From HGM04593 sp045588485 (GTDB lineage: Bacteria; Bacteroidota; Bacteroidia; Bacteroidales; Bacteroidaceae), in the NCBI GenBank assembly GCA_045588485.1, contig JAZNEI010000031.1:38512-102511 (forward strand): a DNA stretch of 64,000 bases, read 5' to 3'. Below are positions 9,274 to 17,571 of the stretch, one piece after another (position 1 is the first letter of the stretch; each line of letters begins with the position of its first letter). The translations under genes were made by a program, and so were the position numbers. Below the pieces are notes generated by a model, which saw nothing but the letters and a program-made list of their open reading frames with translations, searched no databases and was not told the DNA's origin.

Positions 9274-9324
9274 ATACAAGAATGGTTTCTGCTACGTTTT
9301 CAGTTACAGAAACCATTCTTGTAT
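9274..9324 (-). terminator. Terminator of the nine-gene operon
   Basis: A perfect 18-bp stem (9274-9291 with 9307-9324) and 15-nt loop, 18 bp past the last stop codon of the operon. On the minus strand it is followed by T-rich sequence. The remaining 9130-9273 is AT-rich and must hold the sialidase promoter, but no clear -7 match was seen. Confidence 0.75.
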
Positions 9325-9342
9325 AATGATATTGGATACTTA

Positions 9343-9888
9343 TTACTTGGCCGAACTTTTGTTTATATTCTCCAAGAATAGTTTCTCCAAAAGTTCTTTG
9401 TTTATAGCGACATCACTGTTTTTGCTCAGTTCTTCGTAGAGGTCTTTAAGATAGTCACTGCCTTTAAGCTCAAGAACAATGTAATTGGTGTATTGACCAT
9501 TATCGTCCTTGTTCCAGCGGTCGCATACTATGGTTGCTCCTGCTATACTCTTTTCTACAGTAATCTTTGTCTTGTCACTCATGAATGACTTTGATAGTAC
9601 ATTCTCGCTTTCGGTAAGCACCGAACTATAGTCTTCGGTGGTCTCTTGGACTGTTTTTGAGAGCATTGCTGCAAGCTCGGCTGAAGCAGAAGTCAATGCC
9701 TTCTTGCGTGCTGTTGTCTCGTTGTCCGATGTTCCCGATGCCCAGGCACGCAAAGCACCGTCGCCATTGGTGTACTCGGAACAGGGCATTACGTATGTCT
9801 TTACAGGAGTCTTCTCTTTTGACGAACGGCAACTGTTGAGTGACAGCATTGCCAATGCACACATTGCGAATAGGATAATCTTTTTCAT
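9343..9888 (-). CDS. LPP20-like lipoprotein (last gene of the operon)
   Basis: A 181-residue predicted lipoprotein with signal peptide MKKIILFAMCALAMLSLNS and lipid-modified Cys20. The mature part carries an LPP20-like pattern: an exposed GTSDNETTARKKAL segment followed by an alternating Ala/Leu helix and a run of short strands (TKITVEKSIAGATIVCDRW). The same pattern occurs at the N-terminus of the protein encoded just upstream, so the two are probably diverged paralogues. The stop of that gene lies 14 bp upstream, indicating co-transcription. It probably sits at the outer membrane. No enzymatic motif was seen and its role is unknown. Confidence 0.75.
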   Translation of the reverse strand: MKKIILFAMCALAMLSLNSCRSSKEKTPVKTYVMPCSEYTNGDGALRAWASGTSDNETTARKKALTSASAELAAMLSKTVQETTEDYSSVLTESENVLSKSFMSDKTKITVEKSIAGATIVCDRWNKDDNGQYTNYIVLELKGSDYLKDLYEELSKNSDVAINKELLEKLFLENINKSSAK

Positions 9889-9902
9889 GGCTTTTCTGAT
9901 TT

Positions 9903-11240
9903 TTATAGATTCATCTTTTGCATTTTGTTGGGCAGATTACGCTTTACACGCTTCATGACCTCGTTAATGCACATTGAAATTGTCTCCTCGGCACTTTTAC
10001 TCTCGGGAACAAGAACCTTTACGCGGTTCTCGCTGTAGTCGAGAAGCAGCATCTGATTGCTATTGTTATATATCTTTATATTTATGGTGCAATAGCACGA
10101 ATTGAGGTCGTATTTTCCCTTAACCGTCTCGCCAAGTTCCATTGAGGTAGATACGTCGATGAAGCACTCGGCTGCATCTGGGTCTTCAGTGAGTGCAAAG
10201 TGGTTGTTTGCAAGAATCTTGCCAACGTAGCGCTCAATTCCCTCGAGGTCGTTCTGTTCGTTCATATACAGATAGGCTGTGGTTGCACTCTTGGATAGTG
10301 TCACCGTTACCTTGGCAGTCGGCCAATTCTGATTCTGTAACAGTTCGCGATAGCTCTTGGGCAGTGCCGAGATGAAACTGTCGTCGATGGCAATGCGTAC
10401 CTCTTGTATCGGCTCTTTCGATGTTATATTGGTAATGTAGAACTCGGCTGTACCGTTATAATCAGTCTCTATGGATGGGGTTATTGCACCGCCTCCTTTT
10501 ACGAACTTTGCTGTGAGCTTGACATTGGGAACTACCACTCCGTTACGCGACAGACAGGCTGCAACAGGGAGCTTTATGGCTTTGAACGACTCACCTTCTA
10601 TGTTCACAGTGTTTGTGGTAAGTGCCATCCCGCTGAAAACATTGATGTATGCGTCGTATAGTTCGGCTGCAATATCAACCTCTTTTCCGTCGAGGTCAGT
10701 GGTCAGATTCAAGAATATCCAAGGCTCTACTGCTTCGAGACCCTTGCCATAGAGCTGAACAGCCTGTGTGAGATTGCTGCTCTCTTCGGCAGTGCGGCCT
10801 TTTTTAAGATAGTCTGTTCCTTTGGCTATTGCTTCGTCGCGACGGGCATCGGAGTTCTTTTTATGCAATTTCTTGTCGAGAGTATAGTATACGTAATATT
10901 TCTCGTCGCTGCTGTAACTCTCTTTAAGCTCGGCACCCTCAATCCAAGCGGCCATCTTGTTTATTATCTTATCCTCGAACAATTGGCGCGATTTTCCATC
11001 GACATCTACTGTATGAAGAAAAGACTCGTTTTCTACTTTGGTTGCTACCTGCGATGCAATATCTGCAAGGGCATTCTGGGCTGCTATCTTCATGTAGTCG
11101 TTGTCAGATAGCATTGCAATGCCAATTCCTATGTACTCTTTATCAGATACGGGACGCTGGGTAACCCATTTTGGCGCTTGCGCTGTTATATTCATTATGC
11201 TTGATATCACAAGCATAAGAAAAAGAATCTTCCTTTTCAT
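9903..11240 (-). CDS. LPP20-domain exported protein
   Basis: A 445-residue exported protein with signal peptide 1-21 (ending NITAQ). Residues about 22-150 resemble the LPP20 family: PKWV near the mature end, YIGIGIA, then a helix with repeated Ala followed by Glu/Asp-rich strands. The middle includes a beta-sandwich stretch (about 225-300), and the C-terminal part (about 315-435) is another alpha/beta module ending in a basic helix. No lipobox is present, so it is probably periplasmic. It lies 11 bp after the preceding gene and 14 bp before the next. LPP20 and CsgG-like proteins often occur together in Bacteroidetes envelopes, but no defined activity is known. Confidence 0.7.
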   Translation of the reverse strand: MKRKILFLMLVISSIMNITAQAPKWVTQRPVSDKEYIGIGIAMLSDNDYMKIAAQNALADIASQVATKVENESFLHTVDVDGKSRQLFEDKIINKMAAWIEGAELKESYSSDEKYYVYYTLDKKLHKKNSDARRDEAIAKGTDYLKKGRTAEESSNLTQAVQLYGKGLEAVEPWIFLNLTTDLDGKEVDIAAELYDAYINVFSGMALTTNTVNIEGESFKAIKLPVAACLSRNGVVVPNVKLTAKFVKGGGAITPSIETDYNGTAEFYITNITSKEPIQEVRIAIDDSFISALPKSYRELLQNQNWPTAKVTVTLSKSATTAYLYMNEQNDLEGIERYVGKILANNHFALTEDPDAAECFIDVSTSMELGETVKGKYDLNSCYCTINIKIYNNSNQMLLLDYSENRVKVLVPESKSAEETISMCINEVMKRVKRNLPNKMQKMNL

Positions 11241-11251
11241 AGCTATAGGTT

Positions 11252-12514
11252 TTAAAGGTCGGTGTTTTCTAATATAGTAATCATTATATTATTACCGGCT
11301 GTGTTAATCTCGGTTTCTATTCCAACCTCATATAATGCATCGCATAGCTGCTCGCCGAACTTGTTTGTATTCATCTTCTTGCCGTTCTTGTCTGTACGGG
11401 GAATTAATACGTCGTCGAATATTGCCGATTCATCTACCACTCCTTGTAAATGGTACTCGCCGTTGTATGCATTCTCTTCGAGCCAGTCTGATATAAATGC
11501 CGACAGACGTTTGCCGTTTTTAACACGGTCGCGCATTGTTACCATTGCACCGTTCTTTATCGAGAATTCTATTACGGCGCTTGCCGGTTGCATAAAGTTC
11601 TTCTCAATCTGCTTTAAGAAGTCGGGCAGATAGGCTTTTACAGCAAGTGCGCAAAGGTAGCTTATGTCTGCATTCTTATTGGGCTTTGTCCAGCTGTTCT
11701 GCGAACCCCAATTATTGTCGGTGGCTGTTTCGTATGCTTTAAGTATGAGTGCAATGCTTGTTCCGGCTGTAGTGGTGTTCTTCTTAATATCTACCACTAC
11801 ATATACGTCGGCATCGGTGCTGCGTAATAACTCTTTGGCATTCGAACTGGCTGCATCGTTTTCGAAATGAGCACGACGTTGGCTGCTTTGAGGAGCCGAG
11901 AGTATATTTTCGGTGTCGATATTCAGATTTTGGAATCCTTTTTCAACCTCGTTGACAGCTGCGCGCAAATCGAAATTGTTCTTAAGGACTGCCTGAAAGT
12001 TTTCTCCATCTTGAACAAATGGAACAACTGCAATCTTGGGAGATGCCTGTAGTGTTGGGGTAAGGCGGGTGCTTTCGGGGATAGTTGCCTGTTTCTTGTT
12101 GCCTCCGGTGTTTCTTTTTACATCGTTGATGAGGTCTCTTATACGTATCTTGATTTTGTAGTTCCTTTGATACTTTCCTGCTATTTTCTTGGAATCGCCG
12201 TCCGACTCACAATCTATTACGTAACCGGCGTATCTTGCCTGGCTGTTGAAGAATGAATTTGTGTAAGCCGGTTTCTTCACAACAACTAACGGTTCATCGT
12301 TGTTTACTCCTGTTACTCCAGTGAATAACAGGGTGTGAAATAGTGATTTTATTGCATTTGTCTCGGTTTCGGATCTCTTGTCACCTAATCCTACGGAAGT
12401 AAATGTAGCGCTATTTCCGTTTTCCGATTCAAAAAATACAATTTCGAGATATTCCTGTGAATGTGCTACAAAGAAGCACATTAAGCATAATATGGTGATT
12501 GTAATTCTTTTCAT
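11252..12514 (-). CDS. Exported protein of unknown function (DUF6175-like)
   Basis: A 420-residue protein with signal peptide 1-19 (FFVAHSQ). An N-terminal module (20-130) is rich in beta strands. The central part (about 150-290) has PKIAVVPFVQDGENFQAVLK and DADVYVVVDI, resembling the nucleotide-free alpha/beta fold of CsgG/TolB-N-like proteins. The C-terminal third has another alpha/beta domain. I do not recognise it firmly; the resemblance to DUF6175 is from memory only. It is preceded by the CsgG-like gene with a 59-bp gap and followed within 11 bp by the LPP20-domain gene, so it belongs to the same envelope module. Confidence 0.6.
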   Translation of the reverse strand: MKRITITILCLMCFFVAHSQEYLEIVFFESENGNSATFTSVGLGDKRSETETNAIKSLFHTLLFTGVTGVNNDEPLVVVKKPAYTNSFFNSQARYAGYVIDCESDGDSKKIAGKYQRNYKIKIRIRDLINDVKRNTGGNKKQATIPESTRLTPTLQASPKIAVVPFVQDGENFQAVLKNNFDLRAAVNEVEKGFQNLNIDTENILSAPQSSQRRAHFENDAASSNAKELLRSTDADVYVVVDIKKNTTTAGTSIALILKAYETATDNNWGSQNSWTKPNKNADISYLCALAVKAYLPDFLKQIEKNFMQPASAVIEFSIKNGAMVTMRDRVKNGKRLSAFISDWLEENAYNGEYHLQGVVDESAIFDDVLIPRTDKNGKKMNTNKFGEQLCDALYEVGIETEINTAGNNIMITILENTDL

Positions 12515-12573
12515 ATCCTAATATCTAATAATCTGTTTTAATTCTAAAATATTTTTTTCTTATAGAATCATGT

Positions 12574-13494
12574 TTAGAATAGTTCTATTTCGTAGCGTCC
12601 TACAGATCTCACTTTCAATCGTGCTGTATTGGGGTCATCTGCTTTGTTCTTTTCGTAATCGTCTAATTTTTCAAACATCGTTGAACGTGTCTTCTGTTTT
12701 GTCTGACCCGAGATAATCTCGAGCTTTGAGTAGTTCTCACCAACTTTTATCACTTTGGCATATCCTATTCCATTATATTCTGTTTCGTCGAAAATGGGTT
12801 CGGGGACAAAAATCTCAAAGACAAGTCCTTCGGTTACAAGAGATTTGTCTATTTTGATGTAAAAATCATAGACCTTTTTCTTTTTCCTTGTGACGTTGGT
12901 ATCCTCGACGTATGACTCTATTGGGAAGTTCTCGACAACGATAATTCTTGCAGCTCCTCTTGTCTTTTTAAAAGTATTGTCTTTTGCTGTATTTGTCGAG
13001 ATTTCTTTACCTTTTGTATATTTGTTGTCTTCGTAATAGTCGGTGTAGCTGTCCTCGTAATTAATAGCTATAGTAGCTATAATCTCTTTGGCTTTAAGGT
13101 CGTTGAGAGTAAGTGTTCCTGTTATTTTGCAGGTGTACTCTTTACGCTTAGAGTCTTTCGATTTTTTCTCTACAACTTCCACGATACACGATGTGACTTC
13201 ACCTGTAAGAATGTATTGGAACTGTTCGTTTGCTTCCAAAGACATCACATCGCTTTTCTGTTGCTGTTCGAGCACCATATCTATTATGCTTTGGTCGACA
13301 AGAGTACATCTTCCCGAATTTTGCATTCCGGTAATTACATTTGCTTTTATTTTTTCTACATCGGCTGCTGATATCCCTTTTGCAGCTGTAAAATCGGCTA
13401 CATATATTTTGGGAATGATGTTCAGACGCTCTTCTTGTGCAAATACAGAGACTGTTGTAAATAGCATTACTATTGCTAAAAGTTTTTTATACAT
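12574..13494 (-). CDS. CsgG-like exported protein
   Basis: A 306-residue protein with signal peptide 1-19 (TVSVFAQ). Residues about 28-190 follow the CsgG/FlgO-type fold: an initial strand IYVADFTAA, a helix with ITGMQNSGRCTLVD, then FQYILTGEVTSCIVEVV and an amphipathic tail of strands ending IAINYEDSY. CsgG itself forms an outer-membrane pore for curli, but this protein has no lipobox and lacks curli neighbours. It may therefore be a periplasmic scaffold only. The C-terminal part (about 215-305) is an additional beta module. It is the first of four exported proteins at the 3' end of the operon. Confidence 0.7.
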   Translation of the reverse strand: MYKKLLAIVMLFTTVSVFAQEERLNIIPKIYVADFTAAKGISAADVEKIKANVITGMQNSGRCTLVDQSIIDMVLEQQQKSDVMSLEANEQFQYILTGEVTSCIVEVVEKKSKDSKRKEYTCKITGTLTLNDLKAKEIIATIAINYEDSYTDYYEDNKYTKGKEISTNTAKDNTFKKTRGAARIIVVENFPIESYVEDTNVTRKKKKVYDFYIKIDKSLVTEGLVFEIFVPEPIFDETEYNGIGYAKVIKVGENYSKLEIISGQTKQKTRSTMFEKLDDYEKNKADDPNTARLKVRSVGRYEIELF

Positions 13495-13547
13495 AATGTT
13501 TTGTGGTTTTAATTGGTTATTTATTGAATTGTATTAAAATATTCGCT

Positions 13548-14843
13548 TTACAGTTTGGCCTTTGCTTCGGCGTGGCCCATATTTGCTGCCTTCTTGAAAT
13601 TCTGACGGGCCATCATTGCGTTCTTACCGACACCGCCACAACCCGACTCATATATTACACCCAACATGTAATACGAATCGGCACTTCCCGATGCTTTGAA
13701 CTTCTTAACAGCTTCGATACCATTGCCTGCTTCATAGGCTTTCATTCCGGCATCGTAGTTTACGTCATTCTTCTTTACCGGTGCTGCTTCGGCTTTCTTT
13801 GACGGTGCAGGTTCGGCTTTCTTTGTTGTTTGTGGCTCTTCCTGCTTTGTCTGAGTTGGTTCGCTCTTTTGTGGTGCAACTTGTGGCTGTGCAGTCGGCT
13901 GTTCCTCAACAGTGGGAGTGGTTGCCGGCTGGCTGCCTCCTCCGCCAAAAAGCAGATATGCGAGTGCTATTACTGCTACTGCCGATACGATGAGGAGCCA
14001 CTTTTTTGAACCACCTTCTTGTTTAGGCATATTATGTGGATGTAGGCCTGGGGCTTTGTCGCTTAGCGTACCTACACCCTTACTCTCTTGGTTAATGGGA
14101 GTGTTGTTGTCTTGTGGCTTGGTTCTGTTTGTTGCTCCTGTAACTGTGGCTGAGGCAGGGACAACATCGGGTTGCTTGGGCTTTGTCTCGCTCTTGTACA
14201 TCGAGTTTATATCTTCTTCGATACTCTTTTTCTTATCCTCAATATCAAGCTCCTGTGCTTTGCGGTTCATCATCTGACGGCCTGCCACTCCTATATTGCC
14301 GTTTGTTGTGAGCATAAGCTCCTGATAGGCCATGCGGTATTCGTTGACGGCTTTCTTTTCGCATTCGATACAGCGGTTCTTACCCTTGACTTTACAGTCG
14401 AAGCAGATGCTCTTACCGCATTTGGGGCAGCGTGCATGCTTGCCTTCGAACGGGTTGCCACACACTTCGCAGAACTCTGGCTCGTTTTTTCCTCCCATAA
14501 CAATGGTGGTGTTGTTATGAACTGTTGAGTTGTCGACCGTTGAAGAGGTGTTAGTGACATTTGAGGTTGAGTTAACTGTAGATGTGTTAACCGAGTTGTC
14601 AGTCTGGCTGTTATTTGTGGTGTTTGTGGTGGTCTTGTTTATGCTGCCCATCACATTGTTGCGTGTAATATCATCGCCCTCGGTTTCACGGTTTGTGGTA
14701 ATGGCACCGCTGTTGTTCTCGGGATTATAGGCGTTTACCTCGTTTACTTCGGGTTTACTCAGTGTCGCTCCACAGTTTGTGCAGAATGTTTCATCGCTGC
14801 CGATAGGTGTATTACATTCGGGACAGAATCTTTGTTCGCTCAT
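13548..14843 (-). CDS. Zinc-ribbon, single-pass membrane protein with Sel1-like repeat
   Basis: A 431-residue protein without a signal peptide. An N-terminal zinc ribbon (Cys7, 10, 21, 24) is followed by a Ser/Thr/Asn-rich low-complexity tract (about 63-113), then a Cys-rich cluster (Cys125/128/139/142 and 147/150/158/161) that looks like two further zinc-binding knuckles. One transmembrane helix lies at about 281-299, then a Pro/Glu/Gln/Lys-rich stalk (304-360) and a Sel1/TPR-like pair of helices (362-431). The topology implied is zinc ribbons in the cytoplasm and repeats in the periplasm. It would connect the cytoplasmic zinc-ribbon proteins encoded upstream to the exported ones encoded downstream. 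Confidence 0.8.
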   Translation of the reverse strand: MSEQRFCPECNTPIGSDETFCTNCGATLSKPEVNEVNAYNPENNSGAITTNRETEGDDITRNNVMGSINKTTTNTTNNSQTDNSVNTSTVNSTSNVTNTSSTVDNSTVHNNTTIVMGGKNEPEFCEVCGNPFEGKHARCPKCGKSICFDCKVKGKNRCIECEKKAVNEYRMAYQELMLTTNGNIGVAGRQMMNRKAQELDIEDKKKSIEEDINSMYKSETKPKQPDVVPASATVTGATNRTKPQDNNTPINQESKGVGTLSDKAPGLHPHNMPKQEGGSKKWLLIVSAVAVIALAYLLFGGGGSQPATTPTVEEQPTAQPQVAPQKSEPTQTKQEEPQTTKKAEPAPSKKAEAAPVKKNDVNYDAGMKAYEAGNGIEAVKKFKASGSADSYYMLGVIYESGCGGVGKNAMMARQNFKKAANMGHAEAKAKL

Positions 14844-14855
14844 GATATTCTAGTA

Positions 14856-15242
14856 TTAATCGTTATTCTTGTTTTTCTTTAGTAGTTTCTTTAGTTTACG
14901 TGGCAGACGTTTTACGCTCTTTGCAACAGACGATGCAGGTTCGGCTTCGTTGAAAAAGACGATATTTGCCGATTGGACCGGAGCAGGGGGTAGTAATCTG
15001 CTTCCATCGGCGAGGATTATCGAGTCGACACATATATGGCTGTTTTCCTCTTCGATATTTCCGTTTACTATTACATCCTGTTCATTGAGTGGTCCGAAAA
15101 AAGGATCGTCTTGCGGAAGTGAATTCTCGCGGTAAAGGGTATATGCCTTTCCATCGGCTGTGTGTAATTTGGCAACAGCACCATCTGATTTTGAGCCTGT
15201 ATTCAGCTCTGTTATCAATATCTTACCTTTTATCTCGCTCAT
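14856..15242 (-). CDS. Small protein of unknown function, basic C-terminus
   Basis: A 128-residue protein with no signal peptide. The first 80 residues alternate short strands (KGKILITEL, VAKLHTADGKAYTLYR, VIVNGNIEEENSHICVDSIIL) in a pattern suggestive of an OB-like or small beta-barrel fold. The last 20 residues are very rich in Lys/Arg and Leu (KRLPRKLKKLLKKNK), as in membrane- or nucleic-acid-binding tails. It lies between the SPFH gene (40 bp) and the zinc-ribbon membrane protein gene (12 bp). I do not recognise a family. It is a real gene by position, spacing and codon use. Confidence 0.6.
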   Translation of the reverse strand: MSEIKGKILITELNTGSKSDGAVAKLHTADGKAYTLYRENSLPQDDPFFGPLNEQDVIVNGNIEEENSHICVDSIILADGSRLLPPAPVQSANIVFFNEAEPASSVAKSVKRLPRKLKKLLKKNKNND

Positions 15243-15282
15243 CTCTCTATTTTTTAAAACTACTATTGTTTAAATAACTGTT

Positions 15283-17553
15283 TTATATGTTTGCTCCACA
15301 CTCCTCGCAGAAACGGCTGCCGGGCTCGACCTGTGCACCGCACTCGGGGCATACTGATGCAACCTGTTTAGATGCACTTTGGGGCTGCTGCGTAGGTTGC
15401 TGCTGCATGCGCTGCTGTACAGGTTGTTGTACAGGCTGTTGGGGGGCAACATTGTTACGTGTCGTATAGTCGAGTGCTCTGTCGTAGGCGGTATCCATGC
15501 GTCCCTCTTGGCGACGTATGCGCTCGTCTCGTTCTTGTAACTGACGCTCTTTCTCGGCCAACTGCTCCTGGGCACGGCGTGACTCCTCTTGTATCCTTTG
15601 GTTCTCGCGGTTACCGCCTAATGCCAGCTCCATCATTCTTAGCATCGCCTCTCTGTTTTCGCGGTTGTCGGCATCTCGTGCGGCACGTTCGGCTCTTACG
15701 ATTTCATCGGCTTCGGCTCTTGCGCGACGCTCATTCTCCATATTATATTTGTTCTCGGCGTATGCTTGTGCAGCATTTTCACCACCTACAAGTGCCCATA
15801 CCTGCTCATCACTCAGTTCTCTATCCCACTTTAAACGCTCTAATTCCTGAGTATGTTGCATACGGGCCTTCTCCATCTCGGCTTCGTGGCGACGTTCGTT
15901 CTGCTTCGACTCTTCTTGGGCACGTTGCATAGCCATGAACTGCTGGAACTGTGCATCGTTCTCTTCGCGCTCTAGCTCGCTACGGCGTTTTTCGTCGTTG
16001 AAGTTCATGTCGCGTTTGCGCTGCTCTATGTCGAGTTGCGCATTGGCTGCTGCACTCTCTTTCTCAAGCTCCTTGTAATATCGTGCATCTTTGTATTCGT
16101 CGCGAATCATCTCTACCTCAATCTGCTTGCGGGCAATTGTTACGGCTTTGTCGGCTTCGCCTTCGAGACGTATGCGCTCAAACTCTATGCTGTCGCGGAG
16201 CTGCATCATTGCAAGTGCTGTTCCACGCTTGTACTCCTCGGTCTTCAGTTTGTCGCGCAGAGCGTTCATCTCCTCTTCGCGTACAAGTCCTGTGCGTGCA
16301 ATCTCGGCAAGGGCTGCTTCGCGCTCATCGTCGCTGCGTGCTTCGCGTATTATTCTCTCGTTGGCAAGGAGGTACTCAAACTTTTTCAGTTCATCCTCAC
16401 GCAGTATGTTATCGCGGTTTATTATGTCGAGCTGTTGCTGCAACTCGAGCTGTGTGCGTGCTTCATGCAAAAGCTGGCTGTTCTGGGCATCGGCAAGACG
16501 GTTCTTGAAATCGTTGGTGCGACGCAGATAATCAAGCTCCTTCTCTGATAGGTACAACTCGCGGCTGAGGGCTGCAAAGCGTTCAAGGTCGGCATTTTCG
16601 GCCGATATCTCTACGATGCGCACCATGGAGATTCCAAAAAAAGATTCGGCAGCCGCTTGGTTTATCGAGTCCTTAATCCTGTTGTGCAACTCTTTGGGTA
16701 TACGGCTGGATGTAATATCTTTGTCGTACAACTCGTCCTGTACTATATTGCGTATTGTATTGCTTATCTCGTCGACAATGAGTGTGGTATTCATCATCTG
16801 CTTATCGGTAAGATAGTGGGTGATGAAACGCTCGTGGTCGGTGATACTGAAATAGGCATTTACTCCAACGCCGATGTTCAGGTTGCGTGTCGCTATCGAC
16901 ATTGGCTTGAACTGCTTGTAGTCGTCGAGATTCTCTTGCTTGGCTCCAATTAACAGAGGAAATGCTTTGTTCAGCAGAATGACAACCGAGAATGCTGCTC
17001 CACGTTTCGCATTTTCGAGAATAGCCTCTTGCTGACTGCGATAGAGTGCCTCTTCGGGACTCTCGACCGGTCTTTCGGTCTCTTTCTTTTTGCTACTGAA
17101 GAGGCTTGTGATAAAGCGCCACCCCTTGCGCAGAAGTCCTTCATCCTTATTGCCTTGTTGTGAATTCTGTATAAAATCGTATGTGCCTCCGCTGATGCTG
17201 GCAATGGTACGGCCGTTGGCACGAATGTAGGCTGTGGTGCCTTCGGAAATTATTACACCTTTTATGTCGTTGTATGATTCAAATTCGGCTTCACTGATGA
17301 GTCGTGCTACCTGTCCGGGTTGTATATTCCAATATATACGCTCGGTTGCACTCTCAATGTCCGAAGGTAGATTGCGCTTGTCGTTTGCCTCGCCGCCGGC
17401 AATGCGTGTTCCACATTTTCCGCAGAATTTCGCGCCCGGTTTCAAGGCTGAATGGCATTGCGGACAACTATTCGTCTCTTCGAGTTTCTTGCCACAGTGT
17501 GCGCAGAATTTTGCGCCGGGCTTAATGTTTTCGTTGCAATATGGACAATTCAT
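15283..17553 (-). CDS. SPFH-domain coiled-coil protein with three zinc ribbons
   Basis: A 756-residue cytoplasmic protein. Two zinc ribbons open it (Cys3/6/17/20 and Cys30/33/44/47), then an SPFH/band-7 domain at about 75-335 (virion-core-protein-like subgroup), a long charged coiled coil at about 335-690 rich in Arg, Glu and Ala, a Gln/Pro-rich hinge (703-728) and a last zinc ribbon (Cys735/738/749/752). SPFH proteins oligomerise into membrane-associated rings. Bacillus subtilis YdjI, an SPFH protein with a C-terminal zinc ribbon, works in a PspA-type membrane-stress operon beside a zinc-ribbon membrane protein, a partial parallel to this locus. The 18-bp gap to the protease-like gene implies coupled expression. 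Confidence 0.85.
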   Translation of the reverse strand: MNCPYCNENIKPGAKFCAHCGKKLEETNSCPQCHSALKPGAKFCGKCGTRIAGGEANDKRNLPSDIESATERIYWNIQPGQVARLISEAEFESYNDIKGVIISEGTTAYIRANGRTIASISGGTYDFIQNSQQGNKDEGLLRKGWRFITSLFSSKKKETERPVESPEEALYRSQQEAILENAKRGAAFSVVILLNKAFPLLIGAKQENLDDYKQFKPMSIATRNLNIGVGVNAYFSITDHERFITHYLTDKQMMNTTLIVDEISNTIRNIVQDELYDKDITSSRIPKELHNRIKDSINQAAAESFFGISMVRIVEISAENADLERFAALSRELYLSEKELDYLRRTNDFKNRLADAQNSQLLHEARTQLELQQQLDIINRDNILREDELKKFEYLLANERIIREARSDDEREAALAEIARTGLVREEEMNALRDKLKTEEYKRGTALAMMQLRDSIEFERIRLEGEADKAVTIARKQIEVEMIRDEYKDARYYKELEKESAAANAQLDIEQRKRDMNFNDEKRRSELEREENDAQFQQFMAMQRAQEESKQNERRHEAEMEKARMQHTQELERLKWDRELSDEQVWALVGGENAAQAYAENKYNMENERRARAEADEIVRAERAARDADNRENREAMLRMMELALGGNRENQRIQEESRRAQEQLAEKERQLQERDERIRRQEGRMDTAYDRALDYTTRNNVAPQQPVQQPVQQRMQQQPTQQPQSASKQVASVCPECGAQVEPGSRFCEECGANI

Positions 17554-17571
17554 AGTATTGTGTTTTTAGTT

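Noticed and set aside
12574..13494. Curli secretion system
   Set aside because: Only a CsgG-like fold is present; no lipobox, no CsgA/B/E/F, and the neighbours point to a different machine.
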